A program made the position numbers and the translations under genes. 64,000 nt of DNA from Mycolicibacterium grossiae (GTDB lineage Bacteria; Actinomycetota; Actinomycetes; Mycobacteriales; Mycobacteriaceae), in NCBI RefSeq assembly GCF_008329645.1, contig NZ_CP043474.1, forward strand, positions 2,108,001-2,172,000. Direction: 5' to 3'. Positions within the stretch are counted from its first letter, which is position 1, and each line of letters opens with the position of its first letter. The notes under the pieces are model-generated. The model made no database searches. It was given only the letters and a program-made list of their open reading frames with translations, and had not been told where the DNA came from. Positions 1 through 8,155 of this stretch are shown here, in pieces.

Positions 1-573
1 CTCATCGAGAAGCTCGACCTCGCACCCGTGCGCATCGTCAGCGTCTCGATGGGCTCCTACATCGCCCAGGAACTCATGCTGGCCCGCCCCGAGCTGGTGT
101 CCTCGGCCGTGCTGATGGCCACCCGCGGCCGCGAGGACCGCACCCGCGAGTTCAGCCGTGCCGCCGAGCGCGACCTGCACGCCGCCGGCGTCGAACTGCC
201 GCCGTCCTACGACGCGAAACTGCGTCTGCTGGAGAGCTTTTCGCCCAAGACGCTCAACGACGACGCCAAGGTGCGCGACTGGATCGACATGTTCACCATG
301 TGGCCCACCAAGCTGACCCCGGGCCTCAAGGCGCAGATCGACGTCGCCCCGGACGGCAACCGGCTCTCCGCATACCGCAGCATCGCGGCGCCGGTGCTGG
401 TGATCGGCTTCGCTGACGACATCATGCTGCCGCCGCATCTCGGCCGCGAGGTCGCCCAGGCGCTGCCCAACGGCCGCTTCCTGCAGATCCCCGACACCGG
501 TCATCTGGGCTTCATCGAGCGTCCCGAAGCGGTGAACGCCGCCATCCTGGAGTTCTTCGGCTCGGGAGTCTGA
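1..573 (+). CDS. Alpha/beta hydrolase, 3' part only (BpoC-like)
   Basis: The reading frame is open from base 1, so the gene begins upstream and about 190 C-terminal residues are visible. The nucleophile elbow reads SVSMGS, with the serine at codon 16. A late acid region (GFADD) and a C-terminal GHLGF histidine complete a plausible Ser-Asp-His triad. It ends 36 bases before menD, the position where M. tuberculosis carries bpoC (Rv0554), annotated as a putative non-haem peroxidase. The first residue of the elbow is Ser where the family normally has Gly (GxSxG). The substrate is unknown; a link to menaquinone synthesis is suggested only by position. Confidence 0.85.
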   Translation, partial: LIEKLDLAPVRIVSVSMGSYIAQELMLARPELVSSAVLMATRGREDRTREFSRAAERDLHAAGVELPPSYDAKLRLLESFSPKTLNDDAKVRDWIDMFTMWPTKLTPGLKAQIDVAPDGNRLSAYRSIAAPVLVIGFADDIMLPPHLGREVAQALPNGRFLQIPDTGHLGFIERPEAVNAAILEFFGSGV

Positions 574-609
574 CCGTCACTCGTGACACCCTGGAGAGAT
601 GGTGACGCG

Positions 610-2259
610 ATGAACCCGTCGACGGTGCAGGCGCGCGTCGTCGTCGACGAACTCATCCGCGGCGGCGTCCGCGACGTCGTGCTGTGCCCCGGCTCGCGCA
701 ACGCACCGCTGGCCTTCGCGCTCGAGGCTGCCGACCGGCAGGGTCGGCTGCGCCTGCACGTCCGCATCGACGAACGCACCGCCGGCTTCCTCGCCGTCGG
801 ACTCGCCGCGTCCGCCGGCGCCCCGGTGTGCGTGGCGATGACGTCGGGCACCGCGGTGGCCAACCTGGGTCCGGCCGTCGTCGAGGCCAACTACGCCCGG
901 GTGCCGCTCATCGTGCTGAGCGCCAACCGGCCCTACGAGATGCTCGGCACCGGCGCCAATCAGACGATGGAGCAACTCGGCTACTTCGGCTCACAGGTCC
1001 GCGCCATGATCAACCTGGGCCTGGCGCCCGATCTCGACAGTGCCGACCTCGACGGGCTGAACGCGACGTGGCGCTCGGCGACCTGCCGCGTCCTGGTCGC
1101 CGCCACCGGGGCGCGCACCGCCAACGCCGGCCCCGTGCAATTCGACATCCCGCTGCGCGAACCGCTGGTGCCCGACGCCGAGTCCGGCGACGCGGCGATC
1201 CCGGCGGGCCGCCCCGACGGTCACCCCTGGACCCAAACCCCACCCGTCACGTTCGACCAGCCGCTCGACATCGACCTCACCCCGGACACCGTGGTCATCG
1301 CCGGCCACGGCGCCGGCGTGCACCCCAACCTCGCGGGGCTGCCGACCGTCGCCGAGCCGACCGCCCCGCCGGCGGCCACGCCGCTGCACCCGCTGGCGCT
1401 GCCGCTGCTCGCGCCGCGGCAGGTCATCATGCTGGGCCGGCCGACGCTGCACCGCCCGGTGTCCGCGCTGCTGGCCGACCCGAGCGTGCCGGTGTTCGCG
1501 CTCACCACGGGCCCGCGCTGGCCCGACGTCTCGGGCAATTCGCAGGCCACCGGCACCCGTGCGGTCACGCACGGCACCCCCGACCCGGCGTGGTTGCGTC
1601 GCTGCGCCGAGGCCAACGCCGCCGCCGTCGCCACGGTCCGCGAGCAGCTCGCCACCCACCCGCTCACCACGGGACTGCACGTCGCGGCGGCCGTCGTCGA
1701 CGGGCTGCGCGACGGCGACCAGTTGGTGCTCGGCGCATCCAACCCGGTGCGCGACGCGTCGCTCGTCGGGTTCGACGGCCGCGGCGTCACCGTCCGCTCC
1801 AACCGCGGCGTCGCCGGCATCGACGGCACCGTGTCGACCGCCATCGGTGCCGCGCTCGCCCACGATCGCACCGGGGGCCGCACCGTCGCGCTGATCGGCG
1901 ACCTGACGTTCCTGCACGACAGCTCGGGTCTGCTGATCGGACCCACCGAACCCCGCCCGGCGAGCCTGACCATCGTGGTATCGAACGACAACGGCGGCGG
2001 CATCTTCGAACTGCTCGAGCAGGGCGACCCGCGGTTCTCCGACGTCTCGGCCCGGATCTTCGGCACCCCGCACGACGTCGACGTCGCCGCGCTGTGCCGC
2101 GCCTATCACGTCGAGGCTCGCGCGGTGGAGGCCGATCAGCTGGCCGACGTGCTCGCCGAGCCGTTCGACGGGATGCGCGTGCTGGAGGTGAAGGCCGACC
2201 GGTCGTCGCTGCGCGGGCTGCACGCGGCGATCCGCGCCGCGCTGCGCGAGGCCCCGTGA
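610..2259 (+). CDS. menD: 2-succinyl-5-enolpyruvyl-6-hydroxy-3-cyclohexene-1-carboxylate synthase (MenD)
   Basis: This TPP-dependent enzyme condenses isochorismate with 2-oxoglutarate, an early committed step of menaquinone synthesis. The 549-residue product has the family length. The N-terminal PYR domain carries [22 protein letters not shown] and the ANRP motif. The C-terminal PP domain carries GDLTFLHD followed by [10 protein letters not shown], the diphosphate/metal-binding segment. I start at the ATG at 610 because GGAGAG lies 11 bases upstream; an in-frame GTG at 583 would only add nine unconserved residues. The next gene overlaps its stop codon, so the two are co-translated. The order menD then small membrane protein matches the mycobacterial locus. 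Confidence 0.95.
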   Translation: MNPSTVQARVVVDELIRGGVRDVVLCPGSRNAPLAFALEAADRQGRLRLHVRIDERTAGFLAVGLAASAGAPVCVAMTSGTAVANLGPAVVEANYARVPLIVLSANRPYEMLGTGANQTMEQLGYFGSQVRAMINLGLAPDLDSADLDGLNATWRSATCRVLVAATGARTANAGPVQFDIPLREPLVPDAESGDAAIPAGRPDGHPWTQTPPVTFDQPLDIDLTPDTVVIAGHGAGVHPNLAGLPTVAEPTAPPAATPLHPLALPLLAPRQVIMLGRPTLHRPVSALLADPSVPVFALTTGPRWPDVSGNSQATGTRAVTHGTPDPAWLRRCAEANAAAVATVREQLATHPLTTGLHVAAAVVDGLRDGDQLVLGASNPVRDASLVGFDGRGVTVRSNRGVAGIDGTVSTAIGAALAHDRTGGRTVALIGDLTFLHDSSGLLIGPTEPRPASLTIVVSNDNGGGIFELLEQGDPRFSDVSARIFGTPHDVDVAALCRAYHVEARAVEADQLADVLAEPFDGMRVLEVKADRSSLRGLHAAIRAALREAP

Positions 2260-2795
2260 TCCAGACGGTCACACAGGCGGTTCTGCGGGTGCGGCGCGCG
2301 CTCATCCCGCACCTCACCGGCGAACCGGGGGAGACGCGGCGGCAGCGGGCGATCCGCTACGCGCGCGTCGCGGTGGTGATCTTCGCCGCGCTGGTGACGT
2401 TGCAGTCGGTGCTGCTCGTCGCCGGGGCGTGGCGCAACGACCGGCAGATCGAGCGCCACATGGGCGTGGCCGAAGCCGAAGTGCTCGACGCCGGTCCGCG
2501 CCGGTCGACCATCGAGTTCGTCACCCCCGACCGGATCACCTACCGCCCGGAACTCGGCGTGCTGTACCCGTCGGAGCTGGACACCGGGATGCGGATCTAC
2601 GTCGAGTACGACCGCAACGATCCCGACGTCGTCCGCGTCCAGGACCGCAACGCGCTGCTGGCGGTGATCCCGGCCGGCTCGATCGCGGTGCTCGGCTGGC
2701 TGGTCGCCGGCGCACTGCTGGCCGGACTGGCGCTGCTGCAGCGCCGGATCGACGCTCAGGAGGACATCAGCGAGGTCAGCCAGGCGTCGTCGTAG
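2256..2795 (+). CDS. DUF3592-like membrane protein (Rv0556-like)
   Basis: A 179-residue protein starts at a GTG overlapping the menD TGA (GTGA). A basic N-terminus of about 37 residues ([20 protein letters not shown]) precedes a first membrane segment near residues 38-58 ([20 protein letters not shown]). A central extracytoplasmic domain of about 80 residues follows, with the YRPE...[16 protein letters not shown] character of DUF3592 proteins. A second membrane segment lies near 142-163. Function is unknown. Tight coupling to menD is conserved in mycobacteria as far as I recall. The last 40 bases overlap the convergent lipoprotein gene. Confidence 0.8.
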   Translation: MIQTVTQAVLRVRRALIPHLTGEPGETRRQRAIRYARVAVVIFAALVTLQSVLLVAGAWRNDRQIERHMGVAEAEVLDAGPRRSTIEFVTPDRITYRPELGVLYPSELDTGMRIYVEYDRNDPDVVRVQDRNALLAVIPAGSIAVLGWLVAGALLAGLALLQRRIDAQEDISEVSQASS

Positions 2796-3433
2796 ACGTC
2801 GAGCTTCTCGTCGTGGGTCAGGTCGTACACCGTGGGCGTACCGGGCTCGACCGGGTCGATGTCGTAGAGGAAGCCGAAGTTCGCATCCGAGGCGCCGGCG
2901 GCGTCGAACGCCATCGCGCCCTCGGCGATCCGCCGAACCTGCGGCACGGGAATGCCCGCGGCGCGAGCCAGGTCCGCCATCTCGGTGGGCGTCGCCGCGG
3001 CGCCCCGGTGAGTCCACAGCGCGGTGACGAACCGCTGGAACTGCGGACCGGCGGTCGCGGGCGCGTCGCCGTCCCCGGGGCTCGCCGCCTCGACCATCGC
3101 GTTGACCACGGCGGCGGAGTACGTGGCGGGCGGGGTGTCGAGGAACGTCAGCGGGCGGTAGGTGACGGCCAACTGGCCGGTCGCGATGTAGTGCGCGAGC
3201 TGGTCGCCGAAGTCGGCCTGCAGGTCGGCGCAGTGGCGGCACTGCGGCTCGGTGTAGATCTCGACCTCGACCGGCGCGTCGTCGAAGCCGGCGCGGATGC
3301 CGTAGCCGTCGTCGGTGAATGCGACCGGCGCCCGGAGCGGGTCCGGTCGGGCGAGGCCCTCGACGGCGCGGCTGCAGCCGGTCAGCGCGAGGAGGAGGGT
3401 CGCGATGGCGAGCAGCGGACCGATCCGGCGCAT
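2756..3433 (-). CDS. DsbA/thioredoxin-fold lipoprotein
   Basis: The 225-residue product begins with a lipoprotein signal peptide ending in a lipobox (LALTGC, Cys at about residue 20). It should therefore be anchored outside the cytoplasmic membrane. A thioredoxin-like fold follows, with [16 protein letters not shown] giving a CRHC redox motif (CxxC), then a long helical insertion and a C-terminal helix, as in Thioredoxin_4/DsbA-like proteins. A role in extracytoplasmic disulfide chemistry is inferred. Its 3' end overlaps the convergent DUF3592 gene by 40 bases, and its 5' end faces mgtA. Confidence 0.8.
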   Translation of the reverse strand: MRRIGPLLAIATLLLALTGCSRAVEGLARPDPLRAPVAFTDDGYGIRAGFDDAPVEVEIYTEPQCRHCADLQADFGDQLAHYIATGQLAVTYRPLTFLDTPPATYSAAVVNAMVEAASPGDGDAPATAGPQFQRFVTALWTHRGAAATPTEMADLARAAGIPVPQVRRIAEGAMAFDAAGASDANFGFLYDIDPVEPGTPTVYDLTHDEKLDVYDDAWLTSLMSS

Positions 3434-3540
3434 CGAGTCCTCCTTCGGTCAATGCCCAGTATGGCGAGCGCATGCAGACTTCGCGTCGCGTATCCCTCGG
3501 CGCAACCTGCCGGACAGGCTCGGCTGAGACTCTTCTCGGC

Positions 3541-4668
3541 GTGCGCGTTGCCATCGTCGCCGAGAGCTTCCTGCCCAACGTCAACGGCGTGACCAACTCG
3601 GTGCTCCGGGTGATCGAACACCTCCGCCGCACGGGTCACGAGGTCATGGTCATCGCCCCGGACACCCCGCGCGGGCAGGAGCCCGCCGACCGCGTGCACG
3701 ACGGTGTCCGCGTACACCGCGTACCGTCGCGGATGTTCCCCGGCGTGACGTCGCTGCCGCTCGGGCTGCCGGGACCGCGGATGGTCGGCGTACTCCGCGA
3801 CTTCGACCCCGACATCGTGCATCTCGCATCGCCCGCGCTGCTCGGCTGGGGCGGCGTCCACGCCGCTCGTTATCTCGACATCCCCACCGTGGCCGTGTTC
3901 CAGACCGACGTCGCCGGCTTCGCCGAGAGCTACGGCATCGGCGTCCTGTCGCGCGCGTCGTGGGCGTGGACCCGGCGGCTGCACGGCAAGGCCGACCGCA
4001 CGCTCGCGCCGTCGACCGCGGCGATGGAGGACCTCGTCGCGCACCGCATCCCGCGGGTGCACCACTGGGGTCGCGGCGTGGACGTCACCGGCTTCGTGCC
4101 GTCGGCCCGCGACGACGCGCTGCGGGCGCGCTGGTCGCCCGATGGCAGGCCGGTGGTCGGCTTCGTCGGCCGGTTGGCGCCGGAGAAGCACGTCGAACGG
4201 CTCGCCGTTCTGGAGAAGCGTGGCGACGTGAAGCTGGTCGTGGTCGGCGACGGCGTCGACCAGGCCAAGCTGCGTGCGCTCATGCCGTCGGCGGTGTTCA
4301 CCGGTGCGCTGTACGGCGCCGAGTTGGCTGCTGCCTACGCCAGCATGGACGTGTTCGTGCACCCCGGGGAGCACGAGACGTTCTGCCAGGCCGTGCAGGA
4401 GGCGATGGCATCCGGGCTGCCGGTCATCGCGCCCAACGCCGGCGGCCCTCGGGACCTGGTGACGCCCATGCACACCGGGCTGCTGCTCGGGGTCGACGAG
4501 TTCGAGGCCAAGCTGCCCGGCGCGGTGGCGCACCTGCTCGCCGAGCGGCAGCGCTACTCGGTTGCCGCGCGCCGCAGCGTGCTAGGCCGTACCTGGCCCG
4601 CAGTCTGCGCCCAGCTCGTCGAGCACTACGACTCGGTTCTCGGCCTCCGCGGCGCCAAGGCCGCCTAG
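3541..4668 (+). CDS. mgtA: GDP-mannose-dependent alpha-mannosyltransferase (MgtA/PimB-type, GT4)
   Basis: This 375-residue GT-B enzyme of family GT4 starts at GTG with [17 protein letters not shown], the typical N-terminus. The donor half has [15 protein letters not shown] and the GT4 EX7E signature in [18 protein letters not shown]. In corynebacteria and mycobacteria the orthologue (Rv0557, once called PimB) adds mannose to a glucuronosyl-diacylglycerol anchor and feeds lipomannan-like glycolipids. The upstream in-frame extension to 3319 was rejected because it overlaps the divergent lipoprotein gene and is not GT-like. The gene is followed by a long repeat island rather than another gene. 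Confidence 0.9.
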   Translation: MRVAIVAESFLPNVNGVTNSVLRVIEHLRRTGHEVMVIAPDTPRGQEPADRVHDGVRVHRVPSRMFPGVTSLPLGLPGPRMVGVLRDFDPDIVHLASPALLGWGGVHAARYLDIPTVAVFQTDVAGFAESYGIGVLSRASWAWTRRLHGKADRTLAPSTAAMEDLVAHRIPRVHHWGRGVDVTGFVPSARDDALRARWSPDGRPVVGFVGRLAPEKHVERLAVLEKRGDVKLVVVGDGVDQAKLRALMPSAVFTGALYGAELAAAYASMDVFVHPGEHETFCQAVQEAMASGLPVIAPNAGGPRDLVTPMHTGLLLGVDEFEAKLPGAVAHLLAERQRYSVAARRSVLGRTWPAVCAQLVEHYDSVLGLRGAKAA

Positions 4669-4783
4669 GTCCCGGGCGCCCGGCGGCTACTGGCCCCGTC
4701 GCCCCGGAACGCCCCTCGCCCCGGCACGCCCGTCGGCCCGGCACGCCTGTCGGCCCCTGCGGCCGCCGCGGCCCGGGGACGGC

Positions 4784-5170
4784 GATCTCGGTTGCCCGCC
4801 TCTGCGCGACAACTCGCGACAATCGCGGTGCCTGCGATGTCGCGTCGCCTCGGCGGCCGCGGAAACTCGATTGCGGTTGCCCGCCTCCGCGCGACAATTC
4901 GCGACAACCGGTGTGCGCGCGACGTCGCGTCGCCTCGGCGGCCGCGTGGACGTCGATTGCGGTTGTCCGCCTCTGCGCGACAATTCGCGACAATCGCGGT
5001 GCGCGCGACGTCGCGTCGCCTCGGCGGCCGCCGGGAACTCGATTGCGGTTGCCCGCCTCTGCGCGACAATTCGCAATAATCGGGGTGCCTGCGACGTTGC
5101 GTCGCCTCGGCGGCCGCCGAGAACTCGATTGCGGTTGCCCGCCTCCGCACGACAATTCGCGACACCGCAT
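4784..5170 (+). repeat. Five direct copies of an 85-86 bp repeat with phased GCGACAA boxes
   Basis: Copies of a GGTTGCCCGCCTCTGC core start at about 4790, 4875, 4961, 5047 and 5133, so the period is 85-86 bp. Each copy carries two GCGACAA boxes ten bases apart, followed by a conserved GTCGCGTCGCCTCGGCGGCC stretch. Copies differ at scattered positions: the second box is degraded in copy 4, and the last copy is truncated. There is no plausible gene here; the long open frames are a by-product of GC-rich repetition. The two boxes about one helical turn apart resemble iterons or a protein-binding array. Confidence 0.85.
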
Positions 5171-5182
5171 CCGCCGGCCGCC

Positions 5183-5620
5183 CCGTTGTCGCTACTTGTC
5201 GCTACAAGGTGGGCAACCGAGATTTAACGTCGTCGGCTCGGCTCGGCTCGGCTCGGCTCGGCTCGGCTCGGCTTGGCTCGGCTCGGCCGTACCCGGCCCA
5301 TACTCCCGCGGGCGGCCCGGATCGGGATCCCCCAGGGGCCCCGGCCACCCCTTTGTCGCGACTTGTCGCTCAAAGGTGGGCATTCGAGATGCACTGTCGT
5401 CCTGCTCGGCGCACCCGACCCGCATCCCGCGTGCGGGCCCGGACCAGCACCCCCGGCCACCCCTTTGTCGCGACTTGTCGTCCAGAGGTGGGCATTCGAG
5501 ATTCACCCCTGACCGGCTCGGCTCGGCCGCACCCGACCCGCATCCCGCGTGCGGGCCCGGACCAGCACCCCCGGCCACCCCCTTGTCGCGACTTGTCGCT
5601 CAGAGGTGGGCACTCGAGAT
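5183..5620 (-). repeat. Four inverted-orientation copies of a related repeat
   Basis: Copies lie at about 5183-5224, 5345-5390, 5458-5502 and 5577-5620. Read on the minus strand each gives TGCCCACCT followed by two GCGACAA-type boxes ten bases apart. This aligns with the core of the plus-strand array just upstream; copy 1 shares ATCTCGGTTGCCC with the first forward copy. Spacing is 112-166 bp. The last two copies share a long conserved spacer (CCCGACCCGCATCCCGCG...). The two arrays point towards each other around 5175. No gene is visible in the 980 bp between mgtA and the next CDS. Confidence 0.8.
5235..5284. repeat. GGCTC pentanucleotide microsatellite, 10 units
   Basis: Ten consecutive 5-bp units: seven perfect GGCTC, one GGCTT, then two more GGCTC. 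It sits between the first and second inverted repeats of the island downstream of mgtA. Such tracts change length by slippage. It lies outside any credible gene, so a length change should have no coding effect. Confidence 0.95.
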
Positions 5621-5651
5621 CCACTCCCGTCCGGGCTGAGGCCGCTGCCGC

Positions 5652-5834
5652 TCACGAATAATCGCGGAACGTCATGACGAAGCCGACGAGGGCCAGCACG
5701 ACCGCGGCGACGTAGATGACCACCGACAGCCACACCTGCTGCACCGACGATGCCCACCAGCACGACAGGAAGGCGATTGCCAGCAGGCACGCGCCGTAGA
5801 ACGGCGTGCGCTGCGGATGGTCGCCGCGCGCCAC
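5652..5834 (-). CDS. Small two-helix membrane protein, unknown function
   Basis: A 60-residue protein begins at GTG (VARGDHPQRTPFYGACLLAI), four bases after the stop of the upstream SDR gene. It has two hydrophobic segments at about residues 14-30 and 35-55 and ends TFRDYS. The longer open frame to 6008 is antisense-like Arg/Ser-rich sequence lying over the SDR gene and was not used. It is probably co-transcribed with the SDR. I recognise no family; similar tiny membrane proteins are common in mycobacteria. Confidence 0.65.
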   Translation of the reverse strand: MARGDHPQRTPFYGACLLAIAFLSCWWASSVQQVWLSVVIYVAAVVLALVGFVMTFRDYS

Positions 5835-5838
5835 GTGG

Positions 5839-6663
5839 CTAACCCTGGGCCAACTCGGCGACGGGCTGCCACTCCTCCCACGTCGCGAGCCGGTTCTCGT
5901 AGTCGGCCTTCGCGAGGGACAGCGGCAACGCACCGAAGAACACGCGCAGCGGCGGCTGCTCGGCATCGACGACGCGGAGGATGGCCCGAGCCGACGCCTT
6001 CGGATCACCCGGCGTCGCCGACCGCTGCGAACGGGCCTTCTCGGCGGCCTCGTGCACCTCTGCGTACTCGGGCAACGGCGTCGCGCGCTTCGCCGACGGG
6101 CCGGCCCAGTCGGTGGAGAAGCCGCCCGGCTCGATCAGCGTGACGTGGATGCCGAACGACTCGACCTCCTGCGCCAGCGCCTGCGAGAAGCCCTCGAGCG
6201 CCCACTTCGACGCGTGGTAGATCCCGACGTTCTGGAACGCCGTGATGCCGCCGATCGACGACACCTGGATGATGTGCCCGCTGCGCTGCGCCCGCAGGAA
6301 CGGCAGCGCCGCCTGCGTCACCCAGAGCGCACCGAAGACGTTGGTCTCGATCTGCGCTCGCGCCTCGTCCTCGGTCAGTTCCTCGATGAAGCCAAACTGG
6401 CCGTAGCCCGCGTTGTTCACCACGACGTCGAGCCGCCCGAAGTGTTCGTGCGCCTGCGCGACGGCCGCGAAGTCCGCGGCCCGGTCGTCGACGTTCAGGC
6501 CGAGCGGCAGGATCGCGTCGCCGTAGGTGGCCACCAGGTCATCCAGCGCGGAGACGTCACGCGCGGTCGCGGCCACCTTGTCGCCGCGCTCCAGCGCCGC
6601 GATCGCCCACTCCCGGCCGAAGCCCTTCGAACTGCCGGTGATGAACCAGACCTTCTCCGCCAT
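5839..6663 (-). CDS. Short-chain dehydrogenase/reductase
   Basis: A classical SDR of 274 residues. The nucleotide-binding motif TGSSKGFG is near residues 9-16, NNAGYG follows, a catalytic serine sits in VSSIGG, and the YHASK motif is near residue 149. The start at 6663 has GAGGAGAG directly upstream; the longer frame to 6735 lacks such a site. The C-terminal third (PGGFSTDW...) is typical of the large SDR group acting on ketones or alcohols of unknown identity. It probably forms a two-gene operon with the small membrane protein and faces menG divergently. Confidence 0.88.
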   Translation of the reverse strand: MAEKVWFITGSSKGFGREWAIAALERGDKVAATARDVSALDDLVATYGDAILPLGLNVDDRAADFAAVAQAHEHFGRLDVVVNNAGYGQFGFIEELTEDEARAQIETNVFGALWVTQAALPFLRAQRSGHIIQVSSIGGITAFQNVGIYHASKWALEGFSQALAQEVESFGIHVTLIEPGGFSTDWAGPSAKRATPLPEYAEVHEAAEKARSQRSATPGDPKASARAILRVVDAEQPPLRVFFGALPLSLAKADYENRLATWEEWQPVAELAQG

Positions 6664-6763
6664 GTCTCTCCTCGTGTCGTTCAGGTTCCTCGCGGTTCCA
6701 ACGTCGTCGAGGAGCACAACGCGGTCGGGTACCACCCATTCCCGTCATCCCACGATTCACAGG

Positions 6764-6769
6764 TAGCGT
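6764..6769 (+). promoter_or_regulatory. Probable -10 element of a leaderless menG transcript
   Basis: TAGCGT fits the mycobacterial TANNNT -10 pattern and ends 7 bases before the GTG start of menG. There is no Shine-Dalgarno sequence upstream of that GTG. Transcription would start at or next to the start codon. No clear -35 is visible. Confidence 0.4.
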
Positions 6770-6776
6770 TTACCGG

Positions 6777-7466
6777 GTGAGCCGGGCGTCGTTGGAGAAG
6801 GACCCGCACGAGGTCGCGTCGATGTTCGACGCCGTCGCCAAGCGGTACGACGTCACCAACACCGTGCTGTCGCTCGGTCAGGACCGCTCCTGGCGCCGCG
6901 CCACCCGCGCCGCGCTGAACATCGGACCCGGCGATCGCGTCCTCGACCTCGCGGCGGGCACCGCGGTCTCCACGGTCGAACTCGCGAAGTCCGGCGCGTG
7001 GTGCACCGCCTGTGACTTCTCCGTCGGCATGCTGAAGGCCGGCGCCGAACGCGACGTGCCGAAGACCGCGGGCGATGCGACCCGGCTGCCGTTCGCCGAC
7101 GGCGTCTTCGACGCGGTGACCATCAGCTTCGGCCTGCGCAACGTCAACCCGCACCTCGACGGCCTGCGCGAGATGGCACGCGTGACGCGGCCCGGCGGTC
7201 GGCTGGTGGTCTGCGAATTCTCGACGCCGACCAACCGGCCGTTCGCCGTGGTCTACAAGGAGTACTTGATGCAGGCCCTGCCGCGAATGGCCGCGGTGGT
7301 GTCGAGCGACCCCGAGTCCTACCAGTACCTTGCCGAGTCGATCCGGGCGTGGCCCACGCAAGCCGAACTCGCGCAACGCATTTCGCAGGCCGGGTGGTCC
7401 GACGTCCGGTGGCGGAACCTCACCGGCGGCATCGTGGCGTTGCACGCCGCGGTGAAGCCTCGCTGA
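6777..7466 (+). CDS. menG: Demethylmenaquinone methyltransferase
   Basis: A 229-residue SAM-dependent methyltransferase of the UbiE/COQ5 family (also called menH or ubiE in mycobacteria). The N-terminal [18 protein letters not shown] segment is the UbiE signature 1 region. VLDLAAGTA forms the SAM-binding loop. [20 protein letters not shown] and [12 protein letters not shown] match UbiE signature 2. It methylates demethylmenaquinone in the last classical step of menaquinone synthesis. The GTG start has no ribosome-binding site and may be leaderless. It fits with menD upstream and menJ and the prenyl synthase downstream. Confidence 0.95.
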   Translation: MSRASLEKDPHEVASMFDAVAKRYDVTNTVLSLGQDRSWRRATRAALNIGPGDRVLDLAAGTAVSTVELAKSGAWCTACDFSVGMLKAGAERDVPKTAGDATRLPFADGVFDAVTISFGLRNVNPHLDGLREMARVTRPGGRLVVCEFSTPTNRPFAVVYKEYLMQALPRMAAVVSSDPESYQYLAESIRAWPTQAELAQRISQAGWSDVRWRNLTGGIVALHAAVKPR

Positions 7467-7525
7467 CGGATCGCCAAATCGGGCGCGAGCGAATACCTTT
7501 CGCTTTTCGAAGCAGTTCGCTCACC

Positions 7526-7550
7526 GGTTCAGTTCACCTTCGGTGGGTAG
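7526..7550 (+). promoter_or_regulatory. Possible SigF-like promoter
   Basis: GGTTC at 7526-7530 and GGGTAG at 7545-7550, with about 15 bases between GGTT and GGGTAG, resemble the mycobacterial SigF pattern (GGTTT then GGGTA). They lie about 60 bases before the first gene of the CtpI-like operon. This is a pattern match by eye only. Confidence 0.35.
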
Positions 7551-7609
7551 TCTCCGGTGTCTCGGCGGTGAACAGGTGGTGAACCGCAGCGGCAGGCGAG
7601 GTGGACGTC

Positions 7610-8155
7610 ATGGACATACTGCGAAATGCGACCCGTGCGGTCGTGCGAACGGCGGAGGCGACGCTGGCCACGGCGGGCGCCGTCGGCGGCGCCGCCATCA
7701 ACGGCGTGGCCGGGGGTGTGCGGGGCACGGTCACCGGCGTCAAGGACGGCCTGGGCACCGGGAGCCGCTCCACCCCGGCCGCGGTGCTGACGATTGCGGC
7801 GATCGGCGCCACCGGTCTGATCGAGTGGCCGCTGGTGCTCGGCGTCGGCGGCACGGCCCTATTCCTGCACCGACTCAACCAGCGCGGCGGTGTCGCCGAG
7901 CCGCCGCGACTGGCGGCAGTGCCCGATGACGGCGGCACCACCGCGCCACCGCGCAGCACGGCGACCGGCACGTCTGCAGCAGCAGCGACGTCGAACTCCG
8001 CCAAAACGCCGCCGGCGAAGAAGGCGACACGCACGACGGCCCGCAAGGCCACCAAGACCGCAGGCAAGGCCGCGCCGCGCAAGAACACCACCACGACCGC
8101 AGGCAAGGCCGCGCCGCGCAAGACCACGGCACGACGATCTCCGGGCACGTCCTAG
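7610..8155 (+). CDS. Membrane protein with histone-like Lys/Ala-rich tail
   Basis: The 181-residue product has three parts. The N-terminal 50 residues are Gly/Ala-rich and amphipathic (RNATRAVVRTAEATLATAGA). A hydrophobic segment near residues 55-83 contains GLIEWPLVLGVGG. The last 60 residues carry Lys/Thr/Ala/Pro repeats (AKKATRTTARKATK, KAAPRK twice) like the tails of mycobacterial HU/Hlp proteins. I chose ATG 7610 over GTG 7601 because GAGGTGG lies 5-8 bases before it. The stop overlaps the GTG of the ATPase by one base, so they are coupled. The tail could bind nucleic acid or anionic lipid; function is unknown. Confidence 0.75.
   Translation: MDILRNATRAVVRTAEATLATAGAVGGAAINGVAGGVRGTVTGVKDGLGTGSRSTPAAVLTIAAIGATGLIEWPLVLGVGGTALFLHRLNQRGGVAEPPRLAAVPDDGGTTAPPRSTATGTSAAAATSNSAKTPPAKKATRTTARKATKTAGKAAPRKNTTTTAGKAAPRKTTARRSPGTS

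Noticed and set aside
684..2255. Long in-frame upstream extension of the DUF3592-like gene through menD
   Set aside because: The extension is Arg/Pro-rich shadow sequence; the real start is the GTG overlapping the menD stop.
4784..5620. CRISPR array
   Set aside because: Units of 85-86 bp are conserved along most of their length with no unique spacers, orientation reverses midway, and no cas genes are present.
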